From contig DCAA01000011.1 of NCBI GenBank assembly GCA_002311345.1, positions 1 through 47,871 on the forward strand: 47,871 nucleotides of DNA. Reading direction: 5' to 3'. A model generated the notes under the pieces. The model did no database searches, was not told the DNA's origin, and was given only the letters and a program-made list of their open reading frames with translations. A program made the position numbers and the translations under genes. This document shows, in pieces, positions 8,406 through 17,942 of this stretch. Position 1 is the first letter of the stretch, and each line of letters opens with the position of its first letter. Source of the DNA: Planctomycetes bacterium UBA1146 (GTDB lineage Bacteria > Planctomycetota > UBA8108 > UBA1146).

Positions 8406-9707
8406 ATGAAAACAAGCAAGATTGCTTTTACCCTCGCCTTCGCGCTCCTGATCGGAGCCCCGGCGTTCGCCCAGTACGACCTCTCGGTGACTGACGCCTC
8501 GGGAGCACCCGGAGCCAGTGTCGACCTCCAGGTCCTACTCGATAACAACGGAGACGACATCCAGGGCTGGTCCTTCGGCGTCTGTCATGACGGAGCGGCA
8601 CTCAGCCTCACCGCCGTCGTCGATGGTGCGACCACAGCAACTGTCAATAACGGCAGTCCTCCCGGTTTCAACCAGGTCAACGTTGATGCCACTACGGGCT
8701 TCACCGTCGGCGTTGTGATCTGTTTTACCGGCTGCGCGGTTCTGCCTCCGTCCACCGGTAGTGAACTGAACGTTGCTACCTACGAACTGATCGGTGCTGC
8801 CGATACCAGCACGTCGGTTGACTTGTGTTCAACCCTCGGCAACCCAGCAGTCGAGATCCTGGTCGTGGTGGCCGGGCAGTCGATCCTTCCCACGACCTCC
8901 TCCGGAACCGTTGATCTGGTTTCCGGACCTCCGCCCTTCAGTTACCTGGCCGGAGATTATGATGTCGACTACGACGGCAATACCGGTGAGACAACTCTCA
9001 CGGTCACCCCTTCCATCCTCGAGGATCCCAGCAATCCGGGTTTTCCGAATGATACCCAGGGATTTTCGATGGGAATGGAACACGATCCTGCCTTGTTGAC
9101 CGTCGAATCGATCGCCTGGAATGAAGACATTGGTTTCAGCCCCGACTTCGAAGGTATCAACACGACGCCTTCGAACGGTTGGACTATCGGAGTGGTCTTC
9201 AGTTTCACCGGTGTCAATACACTGGCATTCGAGACCGCCATAGCGGTTCTCAACGTGGAATACAGCACCGAGGGATCTGCCCTCGCCGGACTCGATGATC
9301 CGACAACGACTGCACTCTCGTGGTCGAATGAGCTCGGTTCTCCTCCGGTCGTCAACGTGGTCGTGGTGGGAGGCCAGAGCCTCGAACCGGCGCTGGTAGA
9401 CGGCTCCGTGACGCTGTTCCCACAGTACGCTCCGCCTGACACACTGTTCTTTCGTGGCAACTGCAACGGCGATGGAGTCATAGACATCGCTGACGGTATC
9501 TGGATCCTCAATGAACTGTTCCAGAATGGACCGGCTGCCAGCTGTGCTGAGGCTTGTGACGCGAACTCCGATGGAATGCTCGACTCCGGAGATGCGATCT
9601 ACATCATCAGTTACCGCCTGCTGAGCGGCCCCGTTCCGAGTGCTCCTTTCCCGGAGTGTGGAATCGAAGAGGGCGCTGACTGCGAATCAGCTTCATACTG
9701 CCCCTAG
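8406..9707 (+). CDS. Type B secreted protein with two cohesin-like modules and dockerin-like C-terminus (B3)
   Basis: This 433-residue exported protein starts at ATG 8406, just after a purine-rich GTGGAG (8392-8397). The signal peptide is MKTSKIAFTLAFALLIGAP, cleaved after AFA-Q. Module 1 contains IQGWSFGVCHDG and CFTGC as in B1. Module 2 contains FPNDTQGFSMGM. Both end with LG(N/S)P-x-V and VVVxGQS(I/L). The dockerin-like module begins near residue 348 (RGNCNGDGVIDIADG; DANSDGMLDSGDAI), and the C-terminus is C-x5-C-P. It is the closest relative of B1 in length and layout, and a second member of the A3-B3 operon. Confidence 0.87.
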   Translation: MKTSKIAFTLAFALLIGAPAFAQYDLSVTDASGAPGASVDLQVLLDNNGDDIQGWSFGVCHDGAALSLTAVVDGATTATVNNGSPPGFNQVNVDATTGFTVGVVICFTGCAVLPPSTGSELNVATYELIGAADTSTSVDLCSTLGNPAVEILVVVAGQSILPTTSSGTVDLVSGPPPFSYLAGDYDVDYDGNTGETTLTVTPSILEDPSNPGFPNDTQGFSMGMEHDPALLTVESIAWNEDIGFSPDFEGINTTPSNGWTIGVVFSFTGVNTLAFETAIAVLNVEYSTEGSALAGLDDPTTTALSWSNELGSPPVVNVVVVGGQSLEPALVDGSVTLFPQYAPPDTLFFRGNCNGDGVIDIADGIWILNELFQNGPAASCAEACDANSDGMLDSGDAIYIISYRLLSGPVPSAPFPECGIEEGADCESASYCP

Positions 9708-9741
9708 GTCGAGAGAATTCAGGCTCTACTGGACACATCGG

Positions 9742-9784
9742 AAGGCCCGACGCGGGAAGCCGCGCCGGGCCTCTTCTCTGTTCT
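9742..9784 (+). terminator. Hairpin terminator after B3
   Basis: Arms 9743-9755 and 9760-9772 pair over 13 positions with one A-C mismatch. The loop is tight and the pyrimidine tract CTTCTCTGTTCT follows. Confidence 0.75.
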
Positions 9785-10050
9785 GGCAGGTCTGATGGGG
9801 GTTTGACCTCCATTGACGTGCCCGATCTTATCGCTACGATGGAGGTAGCCTCGGGGATCACGCAACCACCGGGTCTAGCCATTACATTCCTTCCGGATGC
9901 CCCATCGTCGACGGTGATCGAGTGCGGTCATGTACGGCCGCAGTGGAAATTACCGTCTGATCCGGGTCCGCCATGACCCGGGAGACTGCTGGATTCATCG
10001 CGCGTCTTTTTGCGTACATGGATCCTCGAAATGACGACGGAGGCTGATCG
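9785..10050 (+). promoter_or_regulatory. Gene-free leader of the mosaic lipoprotein gene
   Basis: No gene was recognised. A hairpin, TCCGGGT (9961-9967) with ACCCGGGA (9976-9983), and an 8-bp inverted repeat, CATGTACG (9929-9936) with CGTACATG (10013-10020), are visible. GGAGG at 10039-10043 sets the next start codon. No clear promoter was seen. Confidence 0.3.
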
Positions 10051-13000
10051 ATGATGATCACTAAAAATGCGATGAAGACGAATTTGTACTCGAAGAGCCC
10101 CTCCTTGCTGATGGCGTTTTGTATCGTCACTGTTTTGTCAGTGGTTCTTGCCGGGTGTACGAATCCGCCATCCGTTCCCTTTACCAGTCCAGCCAACGGA
10201 GCGACAGAAGTCGCGGTGAATACCGCCATCCAGATCGGTTTCTCCACCGCGATGGATCCCTCGTCGACGACCGATTCGGCGAACTGGAGCGTACAGACCA
10301 ATCTCGATGGGGTGGTCTCTGCTGTCGGAGTCCTCAACGAAGCTGCCAGGGTTCTGACGATCACTCCGGATCTTCCCTTTTCGCAGGGAGTCGTTGTGAC
10401 CGTGATCATTTCTGATCGCGTGAAGACAGCAGTTTTCATCCCCATCGATGAAATTCAGATCCAGTTCACCACCGAAGGAGCTGGGGCGGACCCGGGAGAC
10501 TTCGAGACCGGCGATGATGAGTTCTCGATCATCCAGTTGTTGCCAGCTCTGGGGACCCGGTCGGTGCCATTGCGTCCCTCGGTGACAGCCTCGTTCGATT
10601 TGCCGTACCAGACCTCCAGTGTTTCGGGCTCGGTTCTGGTTCATGGAACCAGAACCGGTTTCAGGAACCCACAGTTCGCCTTTCCAGGTGAAAGTGGTGG
10701 GTTGTCGGATGCGCTCCAACTTCTGATCCCCGGAAACTCACCCGAGTTGCATCCGGGAGAATGGATGCAGATCGTCTACAGTTCCGATCTAGTGTCGCAG
10801 ATTCAACAAGACGAGGACGAACCGAGATTCCTGGATCCCTTCGTGGCTCGTTTCCGTGCCCACCTGGGACATGCCACCGGAGGACTCGGACCCCAGGAGC
10901 CGCTACTGGCGGGCGGAACCGATGCCTTGTTGTTCGCGGACCTGGGCGAGTTTCTGCCCTACAGTGGGCTCGAGATGTTGCTGATCGGAACCGATGGGCA
11001 ACTGAGTCTACTGCGCAGCGGACTCACCGGAGAGGCATCTTCCTGGACGGTTCAATCCCAGTTGCAACTTGACTCTGCCCCGACAGCGGCTGTTCTTGTC
11101 GACATCGATGCGGATTCCCGGACCGAAGCCGTCATCGCTTGTAGTGACGGGACGCTACGAATCATCGGAGTTGTGGGACAGGAACTGGTCGAGGACCCAG
11201 ATCCCATCGATCTGTCTGGTGCCGTCATCGATGTACTCGAGTGGGCAGAACTGAACGGGGATGGAATTCCCGATCTTCTGGCCGGAGGCGCCGATGGTCT
11301 TCGTATCATCCGTCAGGTGACCACTTTCGATCTGGACACCTTCGAATTCATCACCACCTTCAGCATCACCGGCCTGATGCCATTTGCGGCTCCTGTGGAA
11401 TCGATCTCCATCACAGATCTGGATCGTGATGGTCGTCTCGACGCGGTTGTCTCGGCAGGAGATGGGATCTTTCTGAGGGGGGCTGGAAATGGCACTTTCC
11501 TGGTGTCGTCTCTGCTGTCTCCTGCTCCGGTGGGCAAGATCGCCCTCGGCGATGTCAACGGAGATGGTTGGGTCGATGCCATCGCCATGGCCTCTTCTGG
11601 CCTCTCGATTCACCTCCATCCAGGAGTACCTCTAGACGCTGAATGGCAAGGGATCCCGTTTGTGACCGGTGGGCAGGTCCAGGACCTGTCCGTGGGAGAG
11701 GTCGATGGAGATCCGGTCGGTATCGATGACATCGTTGTTGTACAGACCGGTTCCAGCAATCCGCTGACCTTGATCCGGCGTCTCTCGTCGGATCTCGCCG
11801 ATTCGGTGATTGAATCGCTTCCCTACAGCAGGAACCCGCAGTCGGGAAGAATCCTGCTGGTCGATAGTGACGGGGACGGTGGAACCGATGTCCTGATGCG
11901 TCAGGAGAGCACAGAGGCTTCCGGTTCTCTGGCACTGTGGCGCTCCTCGGCTGTGGTCGATTCAGGAGAAACGGAACTCAGTTACAACCTTCCGGCGCTC
12001 GTCAGCGCCGGTCCCGGTCAAGCAGAGATCGAGTTGCCGCTGGCAGCGAGTTTCGAGCAGGACATTTCTCAGTTCACGATAGCCATCGAATTCGATCAGT
12101 TGCTGTTGCAAATGGTAAGGATCGAGGCGGATGCCGACACCTTCCCCTTCGGGTCGGTCGAGGTGGTCGAACACATCGATCAGGAGAGTGGCGTAGCCGT
12201 CGCGGAATTGTTCATCAATGGATACATTCCTGCCAGCGGTGATTTGCCCATCGCCAGGCTGGTGTTCCAGCCCCAACCTGGGCTGCTCGGAGCAGCCAGT
12301 TACCAACTGGCCGATGGTTTGCTCGTGGATGGAATCTCGTATTCGAACCAGGCGATCCTCGAAGGAGACGGCGCGCTGATCGCGGCAGACATTTCCGGTG
12401 CCCAGGGTGTTGTCTTGATCGAGTCGACCACACCTGCCCCGGAGAACATGACTTGTGCTGCATCGTCAGTGGGGGGGAACGACGAAGTCCTCATCCAGTG
12501 GTCGAATCCCATCACCTACGATCAGCCAGGGGGCATCCAGATTCGCAAGAATGGGGTGCTGATTGCCACCCTCTCGGGTAGCACTACGAGTTACACGGAT
12601 ATCGATGCTGGATCCGGATCGATCAGTTACTCCCTGGCCGGATTTTCAGGTGGGATACAGTCCATTTCGGTGAGTTGTGATGTCGTCTTGATCTCTGCGC
12701 CTGTGCTCGCTTGCGAGCGAGATGACGACCTTCCCGAGCGAGTTTTTCTCGCTTGGGGATTCTTGACCGGGACCAGCAGCTGGCAGTTGAGACGCGACGG
12801 GAACGTCATCGCTAACCTGAGCGCTGTGGTGTCCTCTTACAGTGATGACACCGACCTGAATGCTCATCAGTACGATCTGAGGTCGATCCAGCAGGGAGTT
12901 CCTTCGGCTCCCGGAATCTGTGACATCGGTGATGCCGGAGGATCCGGCACGGTGCCACCTTCGCAGGTTTCGGCGGCGCTGATTGGTGACGACGATGTGA

Positions 13001-15105
13001 AGGTCACCTGGTTCAACGGTGAAGCCTACGACCAGGTCAATGTCCTGGCCGATGGCTTCGTCGCCGTGACCCTATCGGGCTCGGCCACAGAGGTTCAGTT
13101 CGATGATCAGTTCCCGGGCGCCGTGATCTACTCGATCCAGGCCTTCGGGGATGGAGGCAGCAGCGCCATCGTCAATGCTCCCGAGGTCGATGTACCGCTC
13201 TCACCCCCGTCCGGTTTCTCCTGCGTCTCCGATGGTTCTGCCGTCGAATTGAGCTGGGAGAATGGACCACAGTCGTTCCAGTACGACGAGATCGTGGTGG
13301 AACGGACCGGTGGTGGAATGTCAGATTTCTTCAGCCTACCTGGAACGGCAACCCTGCTTGATGATCCTGCAGGACAGGGAGAATGGACTTACCAGATCAC
13401 GGGTTACTTCTTCCACGAGGGTGTGAATCACTCTGCCCAGGGTGGTTCCTGTCAGGCTTCGATCAGTAACGCGCTGTTCTACGACGAATCGGTTGCCGTG
13501 ATCGGTAGACCCTTCACCGTCGATCTATTCGGCCACCTCCTCGAGTCCGTATCCGCCTGGACGTTGCAAATCGATTACGATGGAAGTCGGCTCCAGAATC
13601 TCACGGTCCAGGTTCCAGATGTTCCATCTTCTTCAGTTACGACCAACGATGTACCGCTAGGTACCTTCGAGGGTTTGAGAAGGTTAACAATTTTCGTCAC
13701 GGATGCAGATCTGGTTTCTTCCAGTGGTGTACTTCTGGCACAGGTCTCAGGTTCGGTCGAAGCAGATTTCTCGATCCTGGGTCAGGCGCTTTTCCATCTT
13801 GTTGATGCGACTTTCGAACCCTCTTCGGGAGGGCCTGTTATCACGCCGCAACTGGACGATGGCGGACTGACCATCGTGGGTAATGCACTGTTTTTGGACG
13901 GTGCCGTGATCACCCCGGGAGATGAAATCGTCGTGTGGGCGCGTGGTGTCTGGAGTCAGCCCTTGACCGGATACGTGGTCGCTCTGAACTGGGATCCAAC
14001 ACTGTTGACCTGCCTCGAGGTCAGCAACATTGGAACCGTGGGAGAGGACCTCAGTGGTCCCTTCTCGGCTTTCTTCTCGGGTATCAATGCATCTGCAGGG
14101 ACCGCTTTTGGATCCGTGCTCTCCGTATTCGATACAATTCCCGTGTCGCTCGCAGATGAACTGGGCTACTTCCGGTTCCTCGTCTCCCCGGATGCGCCAG
14201 AAGGATTGACCACGTCAATCCTGTTTGGACCCCATGAGACCGCCAACGCGACGATCGAGAATGGTTTTGTCGATGAAACTGCCAGCACCATCACCCCGGA
14301 GACCCTGGGTGCGGATTTCGTGGTTTTCTCCGATCCCCAGGCTCCTACCATTCTCTCCATCGATCCCACGCAAGGACCTGTCAATGGGGGAACTGACGTG
14401 CTCTTCAACGGCACCAGTTTCACGCCCGATTCGACGGTATTTTTCGGAGACCAGCCAGCGAACGCGGTGATCTTCGTCGACCCGGGTACACTGCTGGCGA
14501 CCACTCCTGCGGCTTCAGCAGGGATCGTGGATGTGTCCGTGTTCACGACCTATGGGTCGTCGATTCTTCCTCAAAGTTTCACCTACTTCCAGTCGGTCAT
14601 CGACTCCTACAGCCCAATGGAAGCCAACGTGTGTGGGCCTGTAACGATGACGGCACTTGGTTCAGAACTTCCTGCCGATCTGGGGGTTCTGTTCGGAGGA
14701 GTCGCCTCTGTTGTCGTGCAGGTGAATCCAGAAGGAACGATGGCGACCGTGAGGGTACCTCCATCCTACGTCACCGGAGAAGTTGACCTCGTCTTCGTCG
14801 ATGGCTTCGGTAGCGAAATTTCCAGTTTCTCCGGCGGGTTCACCTATTTCGATGACGGGACCTTCATCCGCGGAGATGTGAGTTGTGATGGACTCGTGAA
14901 TCTCGCCGATGTATCTGCCATCGCTGCCTATGTGGCGGGTGCTGGTTCGGTACCTGTAGTACTCGATGCCGCAGATATTGACGACGACGGAGTGGTTCAC
15001 ATCGGAGATGCAGTGTTGCTGGCCAGTTGGCTCTTCTCAGGTGGAGCTCCCCCGGCAGCCCCGTTCCCTGAAGCGGGCACCGATCCGACTCCGGACGGTC
15101 TGTAG
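10051..15105 (+). CDS. Giant mosaic surface lipoprotein: Ig-like, FG-GAP, cohesin-like, IPT/TIG and dockerin-like modules
   Basis: This 1684-residue protein starts at ATG 10051, 7 bp after GGAGG. Its signal peptide ends in the lipobox VLAGC, with the lipidated cysteine near residue 36. In order there are SbsA-type Ig-like domains (about 40-240), then FG-GAP/VCBS-like propeller repeats (about 285-620) with loops such as DLDRDGRLDAVV and DVNGDGWVDAI. A cohesin-like domain (about 650-790) is followed by fibronectin-III-like repeats (about 795-1130), two more cohesin-like domains (about 1154 and 1293) and two IPT/TIG domains (about 1431-1600). The end is a dockerin-like module (from about 1605, RGDVSCDGLVNLAD and DIDDDGVVHIGDAV). 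Unlike the six upstream proteins it lacks the terminal cysteine pair. A role as outer-surface anchor or adhesin is inference. Confidence 0.85.
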   Translation: MMITKNAMKTNLYSKSPSLLMAFCIVTVLSVVLAGCTNPPSVPFTSPANGATEVAVNTAIQIGFSTAMDPSSTTDSANWSVQTNLDGVVSAVGVLNEAARVLTITPDLPFSQGVVVTVIISDRVKTAVFIPIDEIQIQFTTEGAGADPGDFETGDDEFSIIQLLPALGTRSVPLRPSVTASFDLPYQTSSVSGSVLVHGTRTGFRNPQFAFPGESGGLSDALQLLIPGNSPELHPGEWMQIVYSSDLVSQIQQDEDEPRFLDPFVARFRAHLGHATGGLGPQEPLLAGGTDALLFADLGEFLPYSGLEMLLIGTDGQLSLLRSGLTGEASSWTVQSQLQLDSAPTAAVLVDIDADSRTEAVIACSDGTLRIIGVVGQELVEDPDPIDLSGAVIDVLEWAELNGDGIPDLLAGGADGLRIIRQVTTFDLDTFEFITTFSITGLMPFAAPVESISITDLDRDGRLDAVVSAGDGIFLRGAGNGTFLVSSLLSPAPVGKIALGDVNGDGWVDAIAMASSGLSIHLHPGVPLDAEWQGIPFVTGGQVQDLSVGEVDGDPVGIDDIVVVQTGSSNPLTLIRRLSSDLADSVIESLPYSRNPQSGRILLVDSDGDGGTDVLMRQESTEASGSLALWRSSAVVDSGETELSYNLPALVSAGPGQAEIELPLAASFEQDISQFTIAIEFDQLLLQMVRIEADADTFPFGSVEVVEHIDQESGVAVAELFINGYIPASGDLPIARLVFQPQPGLLGAASYQLADGLLVDGISYSNQAILEGDGALIAADISGAQGVVLIESTTPAPENMTCAASSVGGNDEVLIQWSNPITYDQPGGIQIRKNGVLIATLSGSTTSYTDIDAGSGSISYSLAGFSGGIQSISVSCDVVLISAPVLACERDDDLPERVFLAWGFLTGTSSWQLRRDGNVIANLSAVVSSYSDDTDLNAHQYDLRSIQQGVPSAPGICDIGDAGGSGTVPPSQVSAALIGDDDVKVTWFNGEAYDQVNVLADGFVAVTLSGSATEVQFDDQFPGAVIYSIQAFGDGGSSAIVNAPEVDVPLSPPSGFSCVSDGSAVELSWENGPQSFQYDEIVVERTGGGMSDFFSLPGTATLLDDPAGQGEWTYQITGYFFHEGVNHSAQGGSCQASISNALFYDESVAVIGRPFTVDLFGHLLESVSAWTLQIDYDGSRLQNLTVQVPDVPSSSVTTNDVPLGTFEGLRRLTIFVTDADLVSSSGVLLAQVSGSVEADFSILGQALFHLVDATFEPSSGGPVITPQLDDGGLTIVGNALFLDGAVITPGDEIVVWARGVWSQPLTGYVVALNWDPTLLTCLEVSNIGTVGEDLSGPFSAFFSGINASAGTAFGSVLSVFDTIPVSLADELGYFRFLVSPDAPEGLTTSILFGPHETANATIENGFVDETASTITPETLGADFVVFSDPQAPTILSIDPTQGPVNGGTDVLFNGTSFTPDSTVFFGDQPANAVIFVDPGTLLATTPAASAGIVDVSVFTTYGSSILPQSFTYFQSVIDSYSPMEANVCGPVTMTALGSELPADLGVLFGGVASVVVQVNPEGTMATVRVPPSYVTGEVDLVFVDGFGSEISSFSGGFTYFDDGTFIRGDVSCDGLVNLADVSAIAAYVAGAGSVPVVLDAADIDDDGVVHIGDAVLLASWLFSGGAPPAAPFPEAGTDPTPDGL

Positions 15106-15129
15106 GCTTCGACCGTGTCAGGACTTTGG

Positions 15130-15165
15130 CGGGCCCGGTGACCCCTGGCGGGGTCACCGGGCCCG
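15130..15165 (+). terminator. Long perfect hairpin after the mosaic lipoprotein
   Basis: A perfect 16-bp stem (15130-15145 with 15150-15165) closes a 4-nt loop. No T tract follows, so it is a probable terminator or transcript-end hairpin rather than a textbook intrinsic terminator. Confidence 0.6.
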
Positions 15166-15281
15166 TCATCGGTGGAATCCTCTCTATCAGCGGGTACCAT
15201 CTCGGTTCCTGTACTACTACAGGTGGCATTCGCGCTGAGAATACCCTGTATTGAGCCAGATCAGCCGAGGGATAGGGGAAG

Positions 15282-16034
15282 ATGCCTACTGCGATCGTCA
15301 GCGATATCCACGCCAATCTGCCTGCTATGGAGTCTGTTCTCGAGGACATCGAGATGCGGGGTATCAAGCGGATCCTCTGCCTCGGGGACGTCATCGGCTA
15401 TGGACCCGAGCCAAGGGAGTGTTTGCAGAGGTGTTCGGCCTTCGATGTCAACTTGATGGGAAATCACGAAGAGGCGGTGTTGTTCGACCCGATCGGATTC
15501 AATCCGCGTGCCAAGGCTGCCGTGGAATGGACGAAACAGCAGTTGATGAATTCCGATTGTCCGCGGGAGGAGAATGCCGCTCTCTGGAAGATTCTCGATT
15601 CGATGAAGGAAACCCACGAGGAAGATGATGTTTTACTGGCACACGGCACCCCCCGAGATCCCATCAGGGAGTATCTGTTCGTGCATGACTGCGAAGACGA
15701 TCCCACCAAGGTGGAAGAACTATTTGACAGTTTCACTGCCAGCACTGCTTTCGTCGGACATACACACATTGGCGGTGTATTCTTGCCTGGCCCTCGTTTC
15801 CAGACCCCGGATGAAATCGGAGGACGTTTTCAACTGGGAAAAGAACGAGCCATCGTAAATGTAGGTTCTGTCGGGCAACCGCGTGATGGAGATCCACGAA
15901 GCAGTTACGTGGTTCTCCACGAAGATCAGATCGAGTTCTGTCGAGTCGAATATCCAGTGGAGGAAACTGTGCGACGTTTCCGCAGAACTCCGCTACCGGA
16001 GAATCTAGCCCTGCGACTTGTCGAAGGTCGCTGA
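15282..16034 (+). CDS. Calcineurin-like metallophosphoesterase, YfcE/MJ0936 type
   Basis: This 250-residue cytosolic phosphodiesterase-like protein has all the metal-binding motifs of the family: SDIH (D8, H10), GDVIGYGP (D36), GNHE (N61, H62), a histidine in LAHGTP near residue 121, and GHTH near residue 159. Together these bind two metal ions. GDxxGYG is characteristic of the small YfcE-like subgroup. Its substrate cannot be told from sequence. The start has GGGGA 4-8 bp upstream. The gene lies 14 bp before yidC and probably shares its transcript. Confidence 0.85.
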   Translation: MPTAIVSDIHANLPAMESVLEDIEMRGIKRILCLGDVIGYGPEPRECLQRCSAFDVNLMGNHEEAVLFDPIGFNPRAKAAVEWTKQQLMNSDCPREENAALWKILDSMKETHEEDDVLLAHGTPRDPIREYLFVHDCEDDPTKVEELFDSFTASTAFVGHTHIGGVFLPGPRFQTPDEIGGRFQLGKERAIVNVGSVGQPRDGDPRSSYVVLHEDQIEFCRVEYPVEETVRRFRRTPLPENLALRLVEGR

Positions 16035-16048
16035 GAAGACAGGAACTG

Positions 16049-17926
16049 ATGGACAAGAGATTTCTCCTGACGATCGTGCTCTGTTTTGCGATTTCCGTGA
16101 TCTACATGGACTGGATAACTCCACCTCGTGAGCCGCAGCCTGCTGTACCAACTGGCGTCATTCCCAGCGTTTTCCCACAGGGTCAGCCAGTCGATGGACA
16201 GTCTGGTGTTGCTCCAGGGGTGGGTGTTCCCGTTGGTACCGACCCGGTCGTCGATATCGTTCCCGTGGTGAAAGAGCAGCAATTTTTTCTGCGCAACTCG
16301 GTTCTCGAGGTCGAGATCAGCAACCGTGGTGCTTCAGTGGTGCGGGCAACCCTGCCGGATTACCAGGAAGAGTTCCAGGACCAGGAAGCTCTCGACCTGA
16401 TCTCACCCGAGTTGGAATCGGGGTCTGGACTGCTCGTCAAACTTCCCTCCTCTGGTATCGACCTGGCTGATCGGATCTGGGAAGTGGAGAAAACCAGTTT
16501 CAGGAGCATCTCGTTCAGAACCGAGTTGGGAGCGGATCGCTGGGTGGTCCAGAGCTACTACCTTCCCGAAGATGGCTACGAGTTGATGGTGTCGATCCTG
16601 TTCGATGGAGTATGGCCGGTCGCCACCGATGTTCACTACGAGTTTCTGGGTGCCAAGCGGATCCGATACGATGATTCCGGTCGCGCATCGGCATTCCCGA
16701 ACCAGTGGATCACCGCATACCATCTCGGCAGCGGAGTGATAGGAGAGTTGGATCGTGGCGACGTGGAGGCGATCGAGGGCGGAGAGATCCGCAAGGAGGG
16801 GGTGGCCTGGGGAGCCCTGGAGAGTAACTACTTTGCCCAGGTGATCCGTCCGCTTCCATCCGCCAGCGGGCAGTCTCCCTCGCTCGGATTGCTGGCCCTC
16901 GGAGCCAGGCCAGGTGAACGGGAGGCGGAATTCAACGCTCTGGCGGAAGCCGGACTCCAGGGTTGGCCGATGCGAATCGGATTCAGACGCAAGGTCGAGG
17001 CCAGAATCCCTCATGAGTACGCCGTATTTCTCGGTCCCAAGGATCCCGGAGTTCTCGACGAGTATGCTTCCTGGGATGCGATTCAACTCATCGATTACGG
17101 ATTTTTCGGCTGGTTGGTGCGTCCCTTTCTCTGGTTGCTGAGACTGTTCGATAGTTTCGTCGGTTCGTGGGGAATCGCCATCATCTTGCTCACCTTCTGT
17201 ATTCGTGGAGTTCTGCATCCGGTCAACAAGAAAAACATGCGGCAGATGCAGATACAGCAGCAGGGAATGGCGAGACTGAAACCCCAGATGGACGAGATCA
17301 AGGAACGCTACAAGAATGATGCTCCGGTACAGCACCGCAAGATGCAGGAACTGTTCAAGAGTGAAGGAGTCAATCCAGCGGCAATGTTCGGTGGTTGCCT
17401 CTTCATCTTCTTGCAGTTGCCGATCTGGCTCGCACTCATCCAGACCTTCACCATCGCAATCGAATTGCGACAGACCAGTTTTCTCTGGGTAAATGACCTG
17501 ACTCGTCCAGACATGTTGTTCCACATGCCCTTCTCGCTGCCATTTTTGGGGGACTGGTTCAATCTGTTGCCAATTCTGTACGTGATCATCTCCATCGTGA
17601 ATCAGAAAATGATGCCCAGATCGGATGATCCACAGGTCCAGATGCAGCAGAAGATGATGACTTTCATGTTGGTCGCCTTTGGCTTCATCTTCTACACCTT
17701 TGCCTCGGGTCTGATGGTGTATTTCATCACCTCGGCGATAGTCGGAATCGCCGAACAAAAGATGATTCGTCGCGACCTTCGAGCCGCAGGCATCATGCCG
17801 ATGCCTGGCGGAAAAAAGGACGCTGGCAGTGGCAAGATAGATACGGGGCCAGCAAAACCTGGATCCTCCGGTTCAGGAAGTTCTGGGCCTGCTCGACCTG
17901 GACAGGGCAAGGTTCGAAGTCGATGA
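16049..17926 (+). CDS. yidC: Membrane protein insertase YidC
   Basis: YidC inserts and folds inner-membrane proteins, alone or with SecYEG. The 625-residue product has the Gram-negative layout. The first transmembrane helix lies near residues 5-22 and is followed by a Pro/Val-rich linker and a large periplasmic beta domain (about 75-340). The conserved five-helix insertase core begins near residue 350. The core contains the conserved arginine in FCIRGVLHPVNKKN, a cytosolic hairpin (MARLKPQMDEIKERY) and LQLPIWLALIQTF. The C-terminal 40 residues are basic and rich in Gly, Ser and Pro, as expected for a ribosome-contacting tail. AGGAA precedes the ATG. mnmE follows within 16 bp, as in many bacteria, but rnpA and rpmH are not upstream. 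Confidence 0.95.
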   Translation: MDKRFLLTIVLCFAISVIYMDWITPPREPQPAVPTGVIPSVFPQGQPVDGQSGVAPGVGVPVGTDPVVDIVPVVKEQQFFLRNSVLEVEISNRGASVVRATLPDYQEEFQDQEALDLISPELESGSGLLVKLPSSGIDLADRIWEVEKTSFRSISFRTELGADRWVVQSYYLPEDGYELMVSILFDGVWPVATDVHYEFLGAKRIRYDDSGRASAFPNQWITAYHLGSGVIGELDRGDVEAIEGGEIRKEGVAWGALESNYFAQVIRPLPSASGQSPSLGLLALGARPGEREAEFNALAEAGLQGWPMRIGFRRKVEARIPHEYAVFLGPKDPGVLDEYASWDAIQLIDYGFFGWLVRPFLWLLRLFDSFVGSWGIAIILLTFCIRGVLHPVNKKNMRQMQIQQQGMARLKPQMDEIKERYKNDAPVQHRKMQELFKSEGVNPAAMFGGCLFIFLQLPIWLALIQTFTIAIELRQTSFLWVNDLTRPDMLFHMPFSLPFLGDWFNLLPILYVIISIVNQKMMPRSDDPQVQMQQKMMTFMLVAFGFIFYTFASGLMVYFITSAIVGIAEQKMIRRDLRAAGIMPMPGGKKDAGSGKIDTGPAKPGSSGSGSSGPARPGQGKVRSR

Positions 17927-17942
17927 AGGAAGGTGTCGGAGT

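Noticed and set aside
2..9707. Repeats in the array considered as a CRISPR or satellite
   Set aside because: The repeats are diverged protein modules of hundreds of bases in open reading frames, not short identical units with spacers.
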